This document shows, in pieces, positions 1-8,038 of a DNA stretch of 41,765 nucleotides. The stretch's first letter is position 1, and the number at the start of each line of letters is the position of its first letter. This DNA is from a virus. The position numbers and the translations under genes were made by a program. Under the pieces are notes generated by a model. That model was not told the origin of the DNA and did not search any database. It worked only from the letters and a program-made list of their open reading frames with translations. The stretch spans positions 1 to 41,765 of IMG/VR virus record IMGVR_UViG_3300050821_000824, one strand, 5' to 3'.

Positions 1-1377
1 GACACGTTCGAGCAGGTACCGGATCTGTTGTGGCCCAGCAGTGTTCGTACCTACACGCGGATGGCTCGGGAAGATGGCCGGATAGCGTCGATTGAGGCCG
101 CGGTCGGGTTGCCGATTCGGCGGACGGCGTGGCGCGTCGATAAGGCTGGCGCTTCGGATGCGGTCACCGAGTTCGTTGCACGCAATCTCGGGCTGCCGAT
201 CCGGGGCGCGGAGGATGTGGAGTACGCCGACCGCACCCGGGATCGCTTCTCGTGGGCTGAGCACCTCCAGCAGGCGTTGCTGATGCTGCGCTTCGGGCAC
301 AGCGTGTTCGAGCAGGTGTACCGGATCGGTGACGATGGCCGGGCGTACCTGCGCAAGCTTGCGCCGCGTCCCAGCGCGACGATCGCGTACTGGGATGTGG
401 CTCGCGACGGCGGCCTCGTCGGCATTCAGCAGTATCCCGAGGGAAGCATGGGCGGGGCTGGTGGTGGCGTGATCTACGCCGGCCGAATGGGCAACCTGAT
501 CCCGGTCAGTCGGCTGGTCTGCTACACCCGGGACCGCGATCCCGGTGTCTGGACCGGAAATTCGATGCTACGGCCGGCGTACAAGCATTGGCTGCTCAAG
601 GATGAGCTGATTCGCATCGAGGCGACGGCAGCCCGACGCAACGGTGTCGGTGTGCCGGTGGCCACGGCACCAGAAAACGTGTCCGACAACGCTATCGGCG
701 CCAACGATCTGGCACCGTATCTGGCGATCGCACAGTCGTTCCGGGGCGGAAACAACGCTGGTGTGGCGTTGCCGTTCGGTGCCGAACTTGAAATCAAGGG
801 CGTACAGGGCACCCTCCCAAGCGGTTTCATTCGCCAAGCCATCGAGTATCACGACAAGCAGATGGCGTTGGCCGCGCTGGCGCACTTCCTGAACCTGGAC
901 AAGGGCGGATCGTATGCCCTGGCCAGTGTTCAGGCCGATGCTTTCACCCAGTCGGTGCAGACGATCGCCGAGATGATCCGCGATACCGCGCAGGCCCACA
1001 TCGTCGAGGACCTGGTTGACATCAACTTCGGCCTGGATGAGCCCGCGCCGCGCATCACTGTCGATGAGATCGGTTCCCGCCAGGACGCGACGGCTGCAGC
1101 ACTCCAGATGCTTGTCACCGCAGGGCTTCTCACGCCCGATTCTCGGCTGGAAGCTTTCGAGCGCCAGACCCTGGGACTGCCCGCAGTCGACCCGGACGAG
1201 ATTGACGACGAAGACGAGCCCGATGAGGGACCAGCTGAAACGGCCGCACCGGAGACGGCCGCGCCACCGGTACCCGAGACCAATGTGACGAACGCGCGGA
1301 TGACGCATGCCAGGTCCCATCTGCGACGTCGGGGCCGCATCACCATCGAGCCGAACGGAGCAATGACGCTGTGGTGA
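1..1377 (+). CDS. Phage portal protein (5' end cut by window edge)
   Basis: The frame is open from the first base, so the true start lies outside the window; an in-frame TTG at 28 is not needed as a start. About 458 residues are visible. The protein resembles the DUF935-type portal family: the N-terminal part carries the EDGRIAS and RRTAWRV segments, followed by a long mixed central domain. The acidic, Pro/Ala-rich C-terminus (DEIDDEDEPDEG, then TAAPET repeats) is likely flexible. Portals form the dodecameric DNA channel at the capsid vertex. The position directly before a ClpP-type prohead protease, decoration protein and major capsid protein supports the call. The stop overlaps the protease start by 7 bases, so the two are probably translationally coupled. 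Confidence 0.85.
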   Translation, partial: DTFEQVPDLLWPSSVRTYTRMAREDGRIASIEAAVGLPIRRTAWRVDKAGASDAVTEFVARNLGLPIRGAEDVEYADRTRDRFSWAEHLQQALLMLRFGHSVFEQVYRIGDDGRAYLRKLAPRPSATIAYWDVARDGGLVGIQQYPEGSMGGAGGGVIYAGRMGNLIPVSRLVCYTRDRDPGVWTGNSMLRPAYKHWLLKDELIRIEATAARRNGVGVPVATAPENVSDNAIGANDLAPYLAIAQSFRGGNNAGVALPFGAELEIKGVQGTLPSGFIRQAIEYHDKQMALAALAHFLNLDKGGSYALASVQADAFTQSVQTIAEMIRDTAQAHIVEDLVDINFGLDEPAPRITVDEIGSRQDATAAALQMLVTAGLLTPDSRLEAFERQTLGLPAVDPDEIDDEDEPDEGPAETAAPETAAPPVPETNVTNARMTHARSHLRRRGRITIEPNGAMTLW

Positions 1378-2588
1378 ACAAAGAACATCCGCCCTGGTAC
1401 ACCATCAAGGCACTGGCCGCCGATGAATCCGGGCCTGTGGAAATCCTGATCTACGACGAGATTTCGCCGATGTGGGGCGTATCAGCGGTCGACTTCGTTC
1501 GGGACCTGGCGGCGATCGACGCCGACGAGATCACTGTCCGGATCAACTCGCCCGGCGGCTCCGTGTTCGAGGGCATCGCGATCCTCAACGCCCTGCGCGG
1601 CCATCCGGCGACGATAACGACTGTCGTGGACAGTATTGCGGCCTCCATCGCCAGCGTGATTGCGATGGGCGGCAACAAAGTGGTGATGAATCAGAACAGC
1701 CAGATGATGATTCACAACGCCTGGAATGTCGCCGTCGGTAATGCCGATGAGTTGCAGAAGGTCGTCGACGATTTGCGGCGCATGTCCACGAATATCGCTT
1801 CGATCTACGCCGGCAGGGCTGGTGGCACCGTCGAGGACTGGCAAGCGCTGATGGACGCCGAGACCTGGTACAGCGCAGAAGAAGCCGTGGCCGCTGGCCT
1901 GGCCGATGACGCGATAACCGATGCGGCGAAAGACAAGACGACTGGATTGTTCGCCCGCGCGTCATTCGACCTATCGAAATTCAAGTTCGCCGGCCGCGAG
2001 GCCGCACCCGCGCCGCAAATCCTGCCACGCGCACAGACCCCTCTGCCGAACGAGGCCGAGGTCAACAGAAAGGAGCCAGTAATGGCGACCCTCAACGAGA
2101 GCCTCGTGGAAAAGCTCGGCCTGGCGGCCGACGCCGACGACGACGCAATCCTGGCAGCTTTCGAGGCGAAAATCGCCGAGAAGCCAGCCAACCCGGCCCC
2201 GGTAGCCGAGCCGACAACCGACCAGATCACCAGTGCCGCAGCGAAGTTGGGCATGACGATGGTCGACAAGGTCCAGTACGACGAGGCCGTTGCGGCGATA
2301 AATGAACTGCGGGTCGAGCGCGCGAACGCGCTCAAGACCGAGGACGCGCGCCTGGTCGACGAGGCCGTCTCCGACGGCAAGATCGCGCCGGCCAACAAGG
2401 CCAGCTGGCTGGACCTGATGGACAAGGACCGCGCCGGCATCCGCGCCAGCCTGGCCGCTGTACCCAAGGGCCTGATCCCCGTCAGCGAAATCGGCCACGG
2501 CAGGAGCAGCGAAACCGAGTCCGTCGACAACGACATGGCTCGCGCCTTCGCCAAGATCACTGGCCGTGAAATCGGAAAGGACAACTGA
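1371..2588 (+). CDS. ClpP-type prohead protease fused to scaffold
   Basis: 405 residues. Residues 20-185 form a ClpP-like serine protease: an INSPGGSVFEG segment, probable nucleophile Ser92 in the IAASIAS motif, His115 in MMIHNAW and Asp162 in the MDAETWYSAEEA segment, which is the expected Ser-His-Asp order. A Pro/Ala-rich linker (about 205-237) leads to a charged, helical C-terminal third that looks like a scaffold (delta-domain-like) region. In phages with this arrangement the protease matures the capsid after assembly and degrades the scaffold. The start is a tandem GTG-GTG overlapping the portal stop. The C-terminal part can also be made separately (see the nested gene). Confidence 0.88.
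   Translation: MVNKEHPPWYTIKALAADESGPVEILIYDEISPMWGVSAVDFVRDLAAIDADEITVRINSPGGSVFEGIAILNALRGHPATITTVVDSIAASIASVIAMGGNKVVMNQNSQMMIHNAWNVAVGNADELQKVVDDLRRMSTNIASIYAGRAGGTVEDWQALMDAETWYSAEEAVAAGLADDAITDAAKDKTTGLFARASFDLSKFKFAGREAAPAPQILPRAQTPLPNEAEVNRKEPVMATLNESLVEKLGLAADADDDAILAAFEAKIAEKPANPAPVAEPTTDQITSAAAKLGMTMVDKVQYDEAVAAINELRVERANALKTEDARLVDEAVSDGKIAPANKASWLDLMDKDRAGIRASLAAVPKGLIPVSEIGHGRSSETESVDNDMARAFAKITGREIGKDN
2082..2588 (+). CDS. Nested in-frame scaffold protein, internal start
   Basis: An ATG in the protease frame (codon 238) is preceded by AGAAAGGAG at 2067-2075 with a 6-base gap to the ATG, the best Shine-Dalgarno sequence in this part of the window. It falls exactly at the boundary between protease and scaffold regions. 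The product would be 168 residues, starting MATLNESLVEKLGL, acidic, Ala-rich and mainly helical. This is the same logic as lambda C/Nu3, where the scaffold is translated alone from inside the protease gene. Seen: ribosome site, frame and domain boundary. Inferred: use of the start in vivo. Confidence 0.65.
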   Translation: MATLNESLVEKLGLAADADDDAILAAFEAKIAEKPANPAPVAEPTTDQITSAAAKLGMTMVDKVQYDEAVAAINELRVERANALKTEDARLVDEAVSDGKIAPANKASWLDLMDKDRAGIRASLAAVPKGLIPVSEIGHGRSSETESVDNDMARAFAKITGREIGKDN

Positions 2589-2590
2589 CC

Positions 2591-2956
2591 ATGGGCGTGT
2601 ATTCACCAAGCAATCTCCCCGGCGAGAAGCTCACTTTCACTGCGAGCGCAGCGATCTCCGCTGGAAACCTGGTCGCGATCAGCGGCAACGAGACCGTGGC
2701 GCCGACCGCTTCCGCCTCCGGTGCGTGGATCGGTGTGGCGGCGTTCGACGCCGCCAGTGGCGCGACAGTCACGGTGTACACCAAGGGCCGCCACATTCTG
2801 GCCGCTTCCGGTGCCATCGCGGCCGGCGCCAACGTGATCCCGGCTGCGGCGGGGGCTGTGGCAACAGTCGGGTCCGACGCGTCCGATGGTCAGGACGTCG
2901 TCGGTGTCGCAACGAGTGCGGCGGCCAACTCGCTTGTCCCGGTATTGATCCGATGA
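2591..2956 (+). CDS. Capsid decoration protein (DUF2190-like)
   Basis: 121 residues, small and rich in Ala, Gly, Val and Thr, with a beta-rich pattern (SAGNLVAISGNE, WIGVAAFDAASGATVTVYTKG, DGQDVVGVATSAA) typical of the DUF2190 / capsid-cement group that sits on the capsid surface. It lies between the protease/scaffold gene and the major capsid gene, the usual position for decoration proteins. The ATG is 2 bases after the upstream stop and is served by GAAAGGA at 2575-2581 within the end of the scaffold gene. Confidence 0.7.
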   Translation: MGVYSPSNLPGEKLTFTASAAISAGNLVAISGNETVAPTASASGAWIGVAAFDAASGATVTVYTKGRHILAASGAIAAGANVIPAAAGAVATVGSDASDGQDVVGVATSAAANSLVPVLIR

Positions 2957-2959
2957 TCC

Positions 2960-2988
2960 GCGCAGCCCTGTCCACTCCAGTGCTGCGC
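2960..2988 (+). promoter_or_regulatory. Stem-loop in leader of capsid gene (SL element 1)
   Basis: GCGCAGC (2960-2966) pairs with GCTGCGC (2982-2988). Inside, a single C/T mismatch is followed by 3 more pairs (CTG/CAG) and a 7-base loop (TCCACTC). It ends 28 bases before the GTG of the capsid gene, just upstream of the ACGAAAGG ribosome site. There is no T-run, so it is not an intrinsic terminator. The same geometry with different sequence recurs at 31559-31587 and 35374-35404. Confidence 0.6.
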
Positions 2989-3015
2989 TCGCAGCGAAAC
3001 GAAAGGTAGGCCATC

Positions 3016-3966
3016 GTGCCGATCGAATTCCCTCCCGCTGCGCCAACGCTCTCGGGTGATTTCCTCACAATCTCACGGTTCCTCAAGGAGCCGCTGCTGG
3101 TGCTGCGCGCGCTGCGCACGATTTCCGAGCAGCTGTTCATCTCCGACAAGATTCTGACCGGTGAACTCAACACCGAGTCGGGTTCGGTGCTCTACGAGCA
3201 GAACGAGTCGATCTACGCCGATCGGCCGCCGCAGCCCGTCGCGCCGCTGTCTGAATACCCGCTCACCTCCGTGAGTACCGGACCGGCACTGACCGCCAAC
3301 ACGGTCAAGTGGGGCAACGACACTGAGATCGCCGACGAGTCGATTTCGCGCCAGAAGTACCCTGTCGTGGCCCGCGGATTCCGCAAGCTGATGAACTCGC
3401 ACATCCAGCAGATCGACTCTGTGGCATTGTCCGCCATCTCGACCGCGGTCACGCAGAACACTCCGGCGGTCAACTCATGGGCCGGTAGCGGTGCCGCTCC
3501 GGTCATCCTGCGCGACCTGATGCGGGCACACGCCAACATCATCAACCTCAAGCAGGGCTACATGCCCGACGTCGTGCTGTGTGGCCTGACGACCTTCGCG
3601 AACGTGGTGTCGGACCCGGCGCTGCAGCTGCTGCTGCCGCGTGAGTACCCGGGTGTGGAGACAGCACCTGTCGCTCAGGGCCTTTCGAGCACGCTGATGC
3701 GGCGTATCGGTGGATTCACCTTCATCGCGTCGCCGAACCTGCCGGTCACCGGTGTGGCCACACTGCTGGACTCCACACTGTTCGGTTCATTCGTCGACGA
3801 GCTGATCCCCAGCGAGGGTTACGTCAGCGATGGCGTGGACAACCTGCAGGTGATGACCGAGCGCCTCGGCAAGGTTGACGGCTGGCGCGTCCGTGCCCGC
3901 CGCACCGTGGTTCCGATCATCCAGGAGTCGGCGGCGGCGTGGAAGATCACGGGGGTGGACGCCTGA
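3016..3966 (+). CDS. Major capsid protein
   Basis: 316 residues, the normal size for an HK97-fold capsid subunit without a long N-terminal delta domain, consistent with a separately made scaffold. Features in order: an N-terminal helical arm (SRFLKEPLLVLRALRTISEQLF), a beta-rich E-loop region (GSVLYEQNESIYAD), a long central helix set, and a C-terminal segment ending in a basic WRVRARRTVVP strand. The gene order (protease, decoration, capsid, connectors) fixes the role. The GTG start has the GAAAGG site at 3000-3005 and the stem-loop leader upstream, which may support high expression. Confidence 0.87.
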   Translation: MPIEFPPAAPTLSGDFLTISRFLKEPLLVLRALRTISEQLFISDKILTGELNTESGSVLYEQNESIYADRPPQPVAPLSEYPLTSVSTGPALTANTVKWGNDTEIADESISRQKYPVVARGFRKLMNSHIQQIDSVALSAISTAVTQNTPAVNSWAGSGAAPVILRDLMRAHANIINLKQGYMPDVVLCGLTTFANVVSDPALQLLLPREYPGVETAPVAQGLSSTLMRRIGGFTFIASPNLPVTGVATLLDSTLFGSFVDELIPSEGYVSDGVDNLQVMTERLGKVDGWRVRARRTVVPIIQESAAAWKITGVDA

Positions 3967-4292
3967 TGTCCTACGTGGCGATTTCCGCACTGGTGCTGGT
4001 CAAGGTGCGTGACGAGGTCGGCGACGGATTCCGCATCGACTACCACTATGCGGGCTCGGTCATTCCGCACCTGGACGCCGAGCAGCGTGAGCGTCTGCTC
4101 GGCGAGGGGCATGTCCGGGACCTCGGCGGGTCAGTCACGGCCGAGGTCGAGGGCGGCTCCGGCGATCCGGGACAGCCCCCGCCTAAGGCCGGCTCTCTGC
4201 CTGCCTGGCAGGAGTGGGCGAAGTCCAAGGGCGCCTCTGGTGAAGACATCGAGAAGCTGACCAAGGCTGACCTGATCGAGCTGTACGGCTAG
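3966..4292 (+). CDS. Small head protein with C-terminal SAP/HeH-like motif
   Basis: 108 residues. I chose the ATG that overlaps the capsid stop (ATGA) over an earlier in-frame start inside the capsid gene. The N-terminal half is beta-like. A Gly/Pro-rich linker (GGSGDPGQPPPKAG) leads to a C-terminal helix-turn-helix of the kind SLPAWQEWAKSKG...IEKLTKADLIELYG, which resembles SAP/HeH or Rho-N-like motifs often found at the end of small head proteins. Such genes often sit between capsid and connector genes. A DNA-contacting or connector role is inference. Confidence 0.6.
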   Translation: MSYVAISALVLVKVRDEVGDGFRIDYHYAGSVIPHLDAEQRERLLGEGHVRDLGGSVTAEVEGGSGDPGQPPPKAGSLPAWQEWAKSKGASGEDIEKLTKADLIELYG

Positions 4293-4295
4293 GTC

Positions 4296-4763
4296 GTGAC
4301 CTCACCGCCAACCCCGTTCCTCACATCGCAGCAGTTTCTGTCGATGTGGGACGGTCCGACGCTCACCCCGCAGCAGCAGGCACAGTTGAGTCTGCTGCTG
4401 CAGGTGGCGTCGAACTGGGTGTATCAGCGGGTCAGTGGTATTGCGTCGAATGACCCGACGGCGCAGGCGGTGATTTTCGGTGTCATCTCCAATTTTCTGC
4501 GGTACGCGAAGTATTCGCCGTTGTCGAGCTTCCACAAGGCGGTTGGGCACCGTATGGAGTCCGGGTCGCTCGCGGCCGATGTGACACGGTTCTTCACCGA
4601 CGACGATAAAATGTTGCTTGGCATCCCGCTCAAGTCTCTGCCTATGTCATCGTGCGCGCCAGGCGATTTCGAGGCATCGGACTGGGATCAGGGCTGGCCA
4701 ACGTGCTGGTCCGATCAGACCGAGAGCACCGGAAACATCTTCTGGGGCGCCAACGATGACTGA
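4296..4763 (+). CDS. Head-tail connector (adaptor)
   Basis: 155 residues, strongly helical over the first 100 (FLTSQQFLSMW, QQAQLSLLLQVASNWVYQRV), the pattern expected of HK97 gp6/SPP1 gp15-type adaptor proteins that form the ring below the portal. The call rests on helical content, size and position immediately downstream of the capsid block. GTG start 3 bases after the previous stop. Confidence 0.65.
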   Translation: MTSPPTPFLTSQQFLSMWDGPTLTPQQQAQLSLLLQVASNWVYQRVSGIASNDPTAQAVIFGVISNFLRYAKYSPLSSFHKAVGHRMESGSLAADVTRFFTDDDKMLLGIPLKSLPMSSCAPGDFEASDWDQGWPTCWSDQTESTGNIFWGANDD

Positions 4764-4769
4764 CCGCCC

Positions 4770-5177
4770 ATGACGGTGTACCCGGGCGGCGAAACGGTCG
4801 GCATCGTCACCTACGTTCCGCAGGTCGACGGCAGCGGTAATCCGTTGACGGACGGCCTGAATCAGCCGCTCGACCCGGTGCGCACGGTGTTGTGGAAGTA
4901 CGGGTGCGTGTTCGAGCCCGAGCATGTCTCCGAAGAGCAGACCAACACGATCACGAGCCGTGAACGGGCGTGGGTGTTCATGCCTGTCGACCCGGACACC
5001 GCGAAGATCACGAACGCGAATTTCCTCACTCCACAACGGCCATCTTTGGACGAGAACGGGGCCGACGAGTCAGCCGCCCAACGCGACTACAAGGTCCATG
5101 GGCTGCCCCTGATCGAGTACGACATGGACGGCAAACCTGATCACATCTGGGTGATCTGCGAGTACGACGGTGGCTAA
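4770..5177 (+). CDS. Head-tail connector (stopper / head-closure protein)
   Basis: 135 residues, beta-rich, with an N-terminal MTVYPGGETV strand and a C-terminal LPLIEYDMDGKPDHIWVICEY segment resembling head-closure (SPP1 gp16-like) proteins, which plug the portal channel after packaging. It follows the adaptor gene in the usual order. The stop overlaps the next start. Confidence 0.62.
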   Translation: MTVYPGGETVGIVTYVPQVDGSGNPLTDGLNQPLDPVRTVLWKYGCVFEPEHVSEEQTNTITSRERAWVFMPVDPDTAKITNANFLTPQRPSLDENGADESAAQRDYKVHGLPLIEYDMDGKPDHIWVICEYDGG

Positions 5178-5754
5178 TCCACTGGCGGAGCTGATGGGCA
5201 TCAGCGACAAGGAGTTTCTGGCGCTGGTCGCCAAGGATGCCGGCGCGAAGAAGGGCCTGCGCGACAAGGGGAAACAGGTCACGGAGGTGTGGCAGGGCCA
5301 TGCCCCTGTGTTCGGTGACAAGGATCCGCGCCGCGCCGCGCCGGAGCATGGTGAGCCCGAGGACTACCGGAATTCGATCGCGCCGGGGGAGCCGTTCGTG
5401 AACAAGGAGGGCAACCTCGAGCTCCGTGTCCGCAGCGATGATTTCAAGGCGGTGTGGATCGAGCTGGGTGCCAGGCATATGCCGATCTACGCGCCTGCGA
5501 CGCAGACGATGCAGGAGTTGGGCGCCGAGGACGGTCCGATTGTCACCAGTGGCGACCAGCGCGGGGTCGACGAGGCTCAGCATCATCTTGTTGGTGAGCT
5601 GGAGCGCCTGGCGGAGCTGCGCGGGGTCGGCGCGCACGCTGATCACATTGCACGCCAGCAGGGCCGTGTTGATGCGGCGCGGCAGGCGCGGTCGGCGGCG
5701 TTCAAGGCGGCGAAGCCGCGGCGCGGCTCGCGGGGCCGGAAGAATCGCGGATGA
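5170..5754 (+). CDS. Neck / tail-completion protein (HK97 gp10-like)
   Basis: 194 residues. The N-terminal 120 residues carry the pattern of gp10-type tail-completion proteins: a helical start, then PEDYRNSIAPGEPFV, beta strands LELRVRSDDFKAVWIELGARHMP. The C-terminus is a basic tail (AAKPRRGSRGRKNRG) that could contact DNA. It overlaps the stopper gene by 8 bases and the tail terminator gene by 4, so this block is tightly coupled. Confidence 0.6.
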   Translation: MANPLAELMGISDKEFLALVAKDAGAKKGLRDKGKQVTEVWQGHAPVFGDKDPRRAAPEHGEPEDYRNSIAPGEPFVNKEGNLELRVRSDDFKAVWIELGARHMPIYAPATQTMQELGAEDGPIVTSGDQRGVDEAQHHLVGELERLAELRGVGAHADHIARQQGRVDAARQARSAAFKAAKPRRGSRGRKNRG

Positions 5755-6152
5755 CGCTGGAGTGGGGGCGCCCGAAATCCCCTGAGGCGTATGTCATTGC
5801 GGTGCTAAAGCCGCTTGGCCTGCCGGTGGTGCCGGAGCGCGGCGACGGTGACCCTCTGCCCTCGTACATGGTGACCGTCATTCCCGGCGCCACGTCGGAC
5901 CGCGTCACGCTGTGCGCACTGGTGCAGGTCAATTCGTTCGACGCGACCCGCGACAAGGCGCGGATCGCCGCCGATAACGCCGATCACGCACTGATGTCGA
6001 TGAACGATTGGGATGTCGTGACGTTGCCGGACGGCTCCACGACGACCGCGATCGTGGACTGCAAGATGTGGCCCAACTGGCATGAGTACCGCGACCCGCG
6101 GGTGAAGTGCTATATCGCCCGCTACCAAATCGAATTGCGCTTCACCTTCTAA
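5751..6152 (+). CDS. Tail terminator protein
   Basis: 133 residues, mixed alpha/beta (SPEAYVIAVLKPLGLPVVPERGDGD, then SYMVTVIPGATSDRVTLCALVQVNSFD), with a C-terminal strand IARYQIELRF. This fits lambda gpU/HK97 gp10-type tail terminators that cap the tail tube. It is the last gene before the major tail protein, the canonical slot, and is followed by a hairpin terminator. Confidence 0.68.
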   Translation: MTLEWGRPKSPEAYVIAVLKPLGLPVVPERGDGDPLPSYMVTVIPGATSDRVTLCALVQVNSFDATRDKARIAADNADHALMSMNDWDVVTLPDGSTTTAIVDCKMWPNWHEYRDPRVKCYIARYQIELRFTF

Positions 6153-6170
6153 CCCAACCCCCACATACGC

Positions 6171-6200
6171 CCCCGTCACCGCCTGGTGTCGGGGTTTTTT
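6171..6200 (+). terminator. Intrinsic terminator after head genes
   Basis: CCCCGTCACC, loop GCCT, GGTGTCGGGG, followed by six T. The 10-bp stem has one T/T mismatch. It separates the head genes from the highly expressed major tail gene and may be a partial terminator, since no clear promoter is visible before 6241. Confidence 0.75.
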
Positions 6201-6240
6201 AATGCCCCGACTGGGCGAAATCCATTGAAAGGAAACGGCT

Positions 6241-7950
6241 ATGGCATCGACCTTGCCCAGCACCGGCAGCACATACGCGCTGCTGCAGCAGACGGCACTC
6301 AACCCGGCCGCAGTCATCAAGGCCCGGGTGGCGAACATCCTGGTTCGCGATACCCGCAACGCTGACGGCTCGCTCTTCAACCTCGCATCGCCGAGCGTCG
6401 GCCTGAATGCCAACGGCGTGTTCTCCCCGTTCGCCGCCGACGGCACCCTGCGTTCGGACCTGCTGGCCTCGGCTCCGGGCGCGAACCTCGGCTTCTACAA
6501 CGTCGGCCACCTCAAGGGTGACGGCATCAAGGGCGCGCAGGATTTCGCCAGCGATGAAACGGACTCGGCGCAGACTCTCTACCCGATCCGGATCGACCCG
6601 AGCAAGGACGGCATCTCGCTGAGCTTCACCCCGCGTGAGGTGAACGCGATCACGCTGGCGTTGGCGATGGAGCTGCCGTTGAACTCCAACCCGTCTCAGA
6701 TGATCCAGATGGGTCAGGCGCAGTTGTCGATCGCGGCGCCGTCCGACTCGCCTCTGGTGGAGCGCGTGGTCATCGCGCTGTGCTTCGACGGGCAGGGCAA
6801 CCGGTTCGCGCTCACGTTGCCCCGTACCGGCCCGAAGAAAAAGGGCGGTTTCATGATGAACCGCAAGGACACCGTCCTTGGCGACTACGAGGCCGAGGGG
6901 CTGCTGGACCCGAACACCGGAACGACCTACATCTACTCGCAGGATGGTTCGAGCTGGCGCGGCCAGGCAGGTAACCCGATCTGGTCGATGGCCGTCCCGA
7001 CTGCGACTGCGCTGGCCGGCAAGCAGGCCACTGTGGCGTTCGCTGCCCCGACCGACCCGCAGGCATCGATCGAGACGTTCACGTTCTCGGTGAACCAGGT
7101 GACCCCGGCGGCCGTTCCGGCCACCTCAAACACCGCGACTCTGCCGGTTCCGTCCGCTCCGACGGTCACCACCTCGGGTACTGCGGGGACCACGAACTAC
7201 TTCTACAAGGCCGTGGTGCACTCGGTGAACGGCACCGTGACGTCGGCGGAAGGCACCATCGCCACCGGCAACGCGACATTGACCGGCACGAACTACAACA
7301 TCGTGTCATTCACGCTGCCAGCCGGTGGCGTGACCTGGGACTTGTACCGCGGTTCCACCACCGGGTCTGAAAACCTGCTGGTTGCTTCGGGTTTGACCGG
7401 GACGTCGTTCAACGACAACGGTGGTGCCACCAGCTCGGCGACGCCGCCCGTCACCAACACCGCGACCGTCGCATCGCCGGTCGCGACGGCAACGTTCGTC
7501 GCGTCGGGTGGTTCGTTCCCGTCCGGCCTGAACGAGTTCTACAAGGTGTCGGCCATCACGGTTGCTGGTGAGACCACGCCGTCCGCCGAGGTGTCCGTGG
7601 TGACCTCCGGTACCACCGGTTCGGTGGCGCTGGCATGGCCGCAGGTTGCCGGTGCTACCGGTTACCGCATCTACCGCGGGACCGTGGCGGGCGCTGAAAT
7701 CGTCTTGGTCCAGGCGATCGGTTCCGGCACCACGGTGACGTTCACCGATACCGGCGCGATTCAGCCGACTGTTGCCGCGGTGACACAGTCGCCGACCGGT
7801 GCTCAGCCGGCGGCCGCGTCGGTGACCGACACCGTGACGGGGCCGCTGTCCGTGGGCGCGACCTACGCCTTCCAGGTGGTCGCTACCGGCGGGGTGAACA
7901 ACGCAACGGCCAGCTCGGCGTGGTCGAACGTCATCACCGCCCTCACCTAA
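6241..7950 (+). CDS. Major tail (tube) protein with Ig-like repeats
   Basis: 569 residues. Residues 1-240 form the tube-protein domain (STLPSTGSTYALLQQTA start, later GQGNRFALTLPRTGPKKKGGFMM and GSSWRGQAGNPIWSMAVPTAT). The rest is Ser/Thr/Ala-rich with two or three Fn3/Ig-like modules, seen as the repeated strand pattern YKAV..NGTVTSAEGTIATG and YKVSAITVAGETTPSAEVSVV, each followed by a TWDLYRGS or GYRIYRGT segment. Such C-terminal modules project from the tail surface and may bind host glycans. Well-placed GAAAGGAAA ribosome site. Confidence 0.8.
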   Translation: MASTLPSTGSTYALLQQTALNPAAVIKARVANILVRDTRNADGSLFNLASPSVGLNANGVFSPFAADGTLRSDLLASAPGANLGFYNVGHLKGDGIKGAQDFASDETDSAQTLYPIRIDPSKDGISLSFTPREVNAITLALAMELPLNSNPSQMIQMGQAQLSIAAPSDSPLVERVVIALCFDGQGNRFALTLPRTGPKKKGGFMMNRKDTVLGDYEAEGLLDPNTGTTYIYSQDGSSWRGQAGNPIWSMAVPTATALAGKQATVAFAAPTDPQASIETFTFSVNQVTPAAVPATSNTATLPVPSAPTVTTSGTAGTTNYFYKAVVHSVNGTVTSAEGTIATGNATLTGTNYNIVSFTLPAGGVTWDLYRGSTTGSENLLVASGLTGTSFNDNGGATSSATPPVTNTATVASPVATATFVASGGSFPSGLNEFYKVSAITVAGETTPSAEVSVVTSGTTGSVALAWPQVAGATGYRIYRGTVAGAEIVLVQAIGSGTTVTFTDTGAIQPTVAAVTQSPTGAQPAAASVTDTVTGPLSVGATYAFQVVATGGVNNATASSAWSNVITALT

Positions 7951-7962
7951 CCCCTCCTAGTC

Positions 7963-7992
7963 CCCGGCCGGCTGCCCGCATGGGCTGCCGGG
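7963..7992 (+). promoter_or_regulatory. Hairpin between tail protein and chaperone gene
   Basis: CCCGGC (7963-7968) pairs with GCCGGG (7987-7992), and inside GCCC/GGGC close a GCAT tetraloop. No T-run follows. It may attenuate transcription or protect the 3' end of the major tail message, which usually needs far more product than the chaperones. The role is inference. Confidence 0.4.
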
Positions 7993-8038
7993 TAGTCGGC
8001 CGGTCCGCAGCCCACCGCAGCCCTGATTGGAAACTGTT

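Noticed and set aside
664-671. Further GGCACCA match in the portal gene as an operator
   Set aside because: Only the 7-base core matches, inside a coding region without a promoter; such matches are expected by chance in 42 kb.
7963-7992. Hairpin as an intrinsic terminator
   Set aside because: No T-run follows the stem, so only an attenuating or mRNA-protecting role remains possible.
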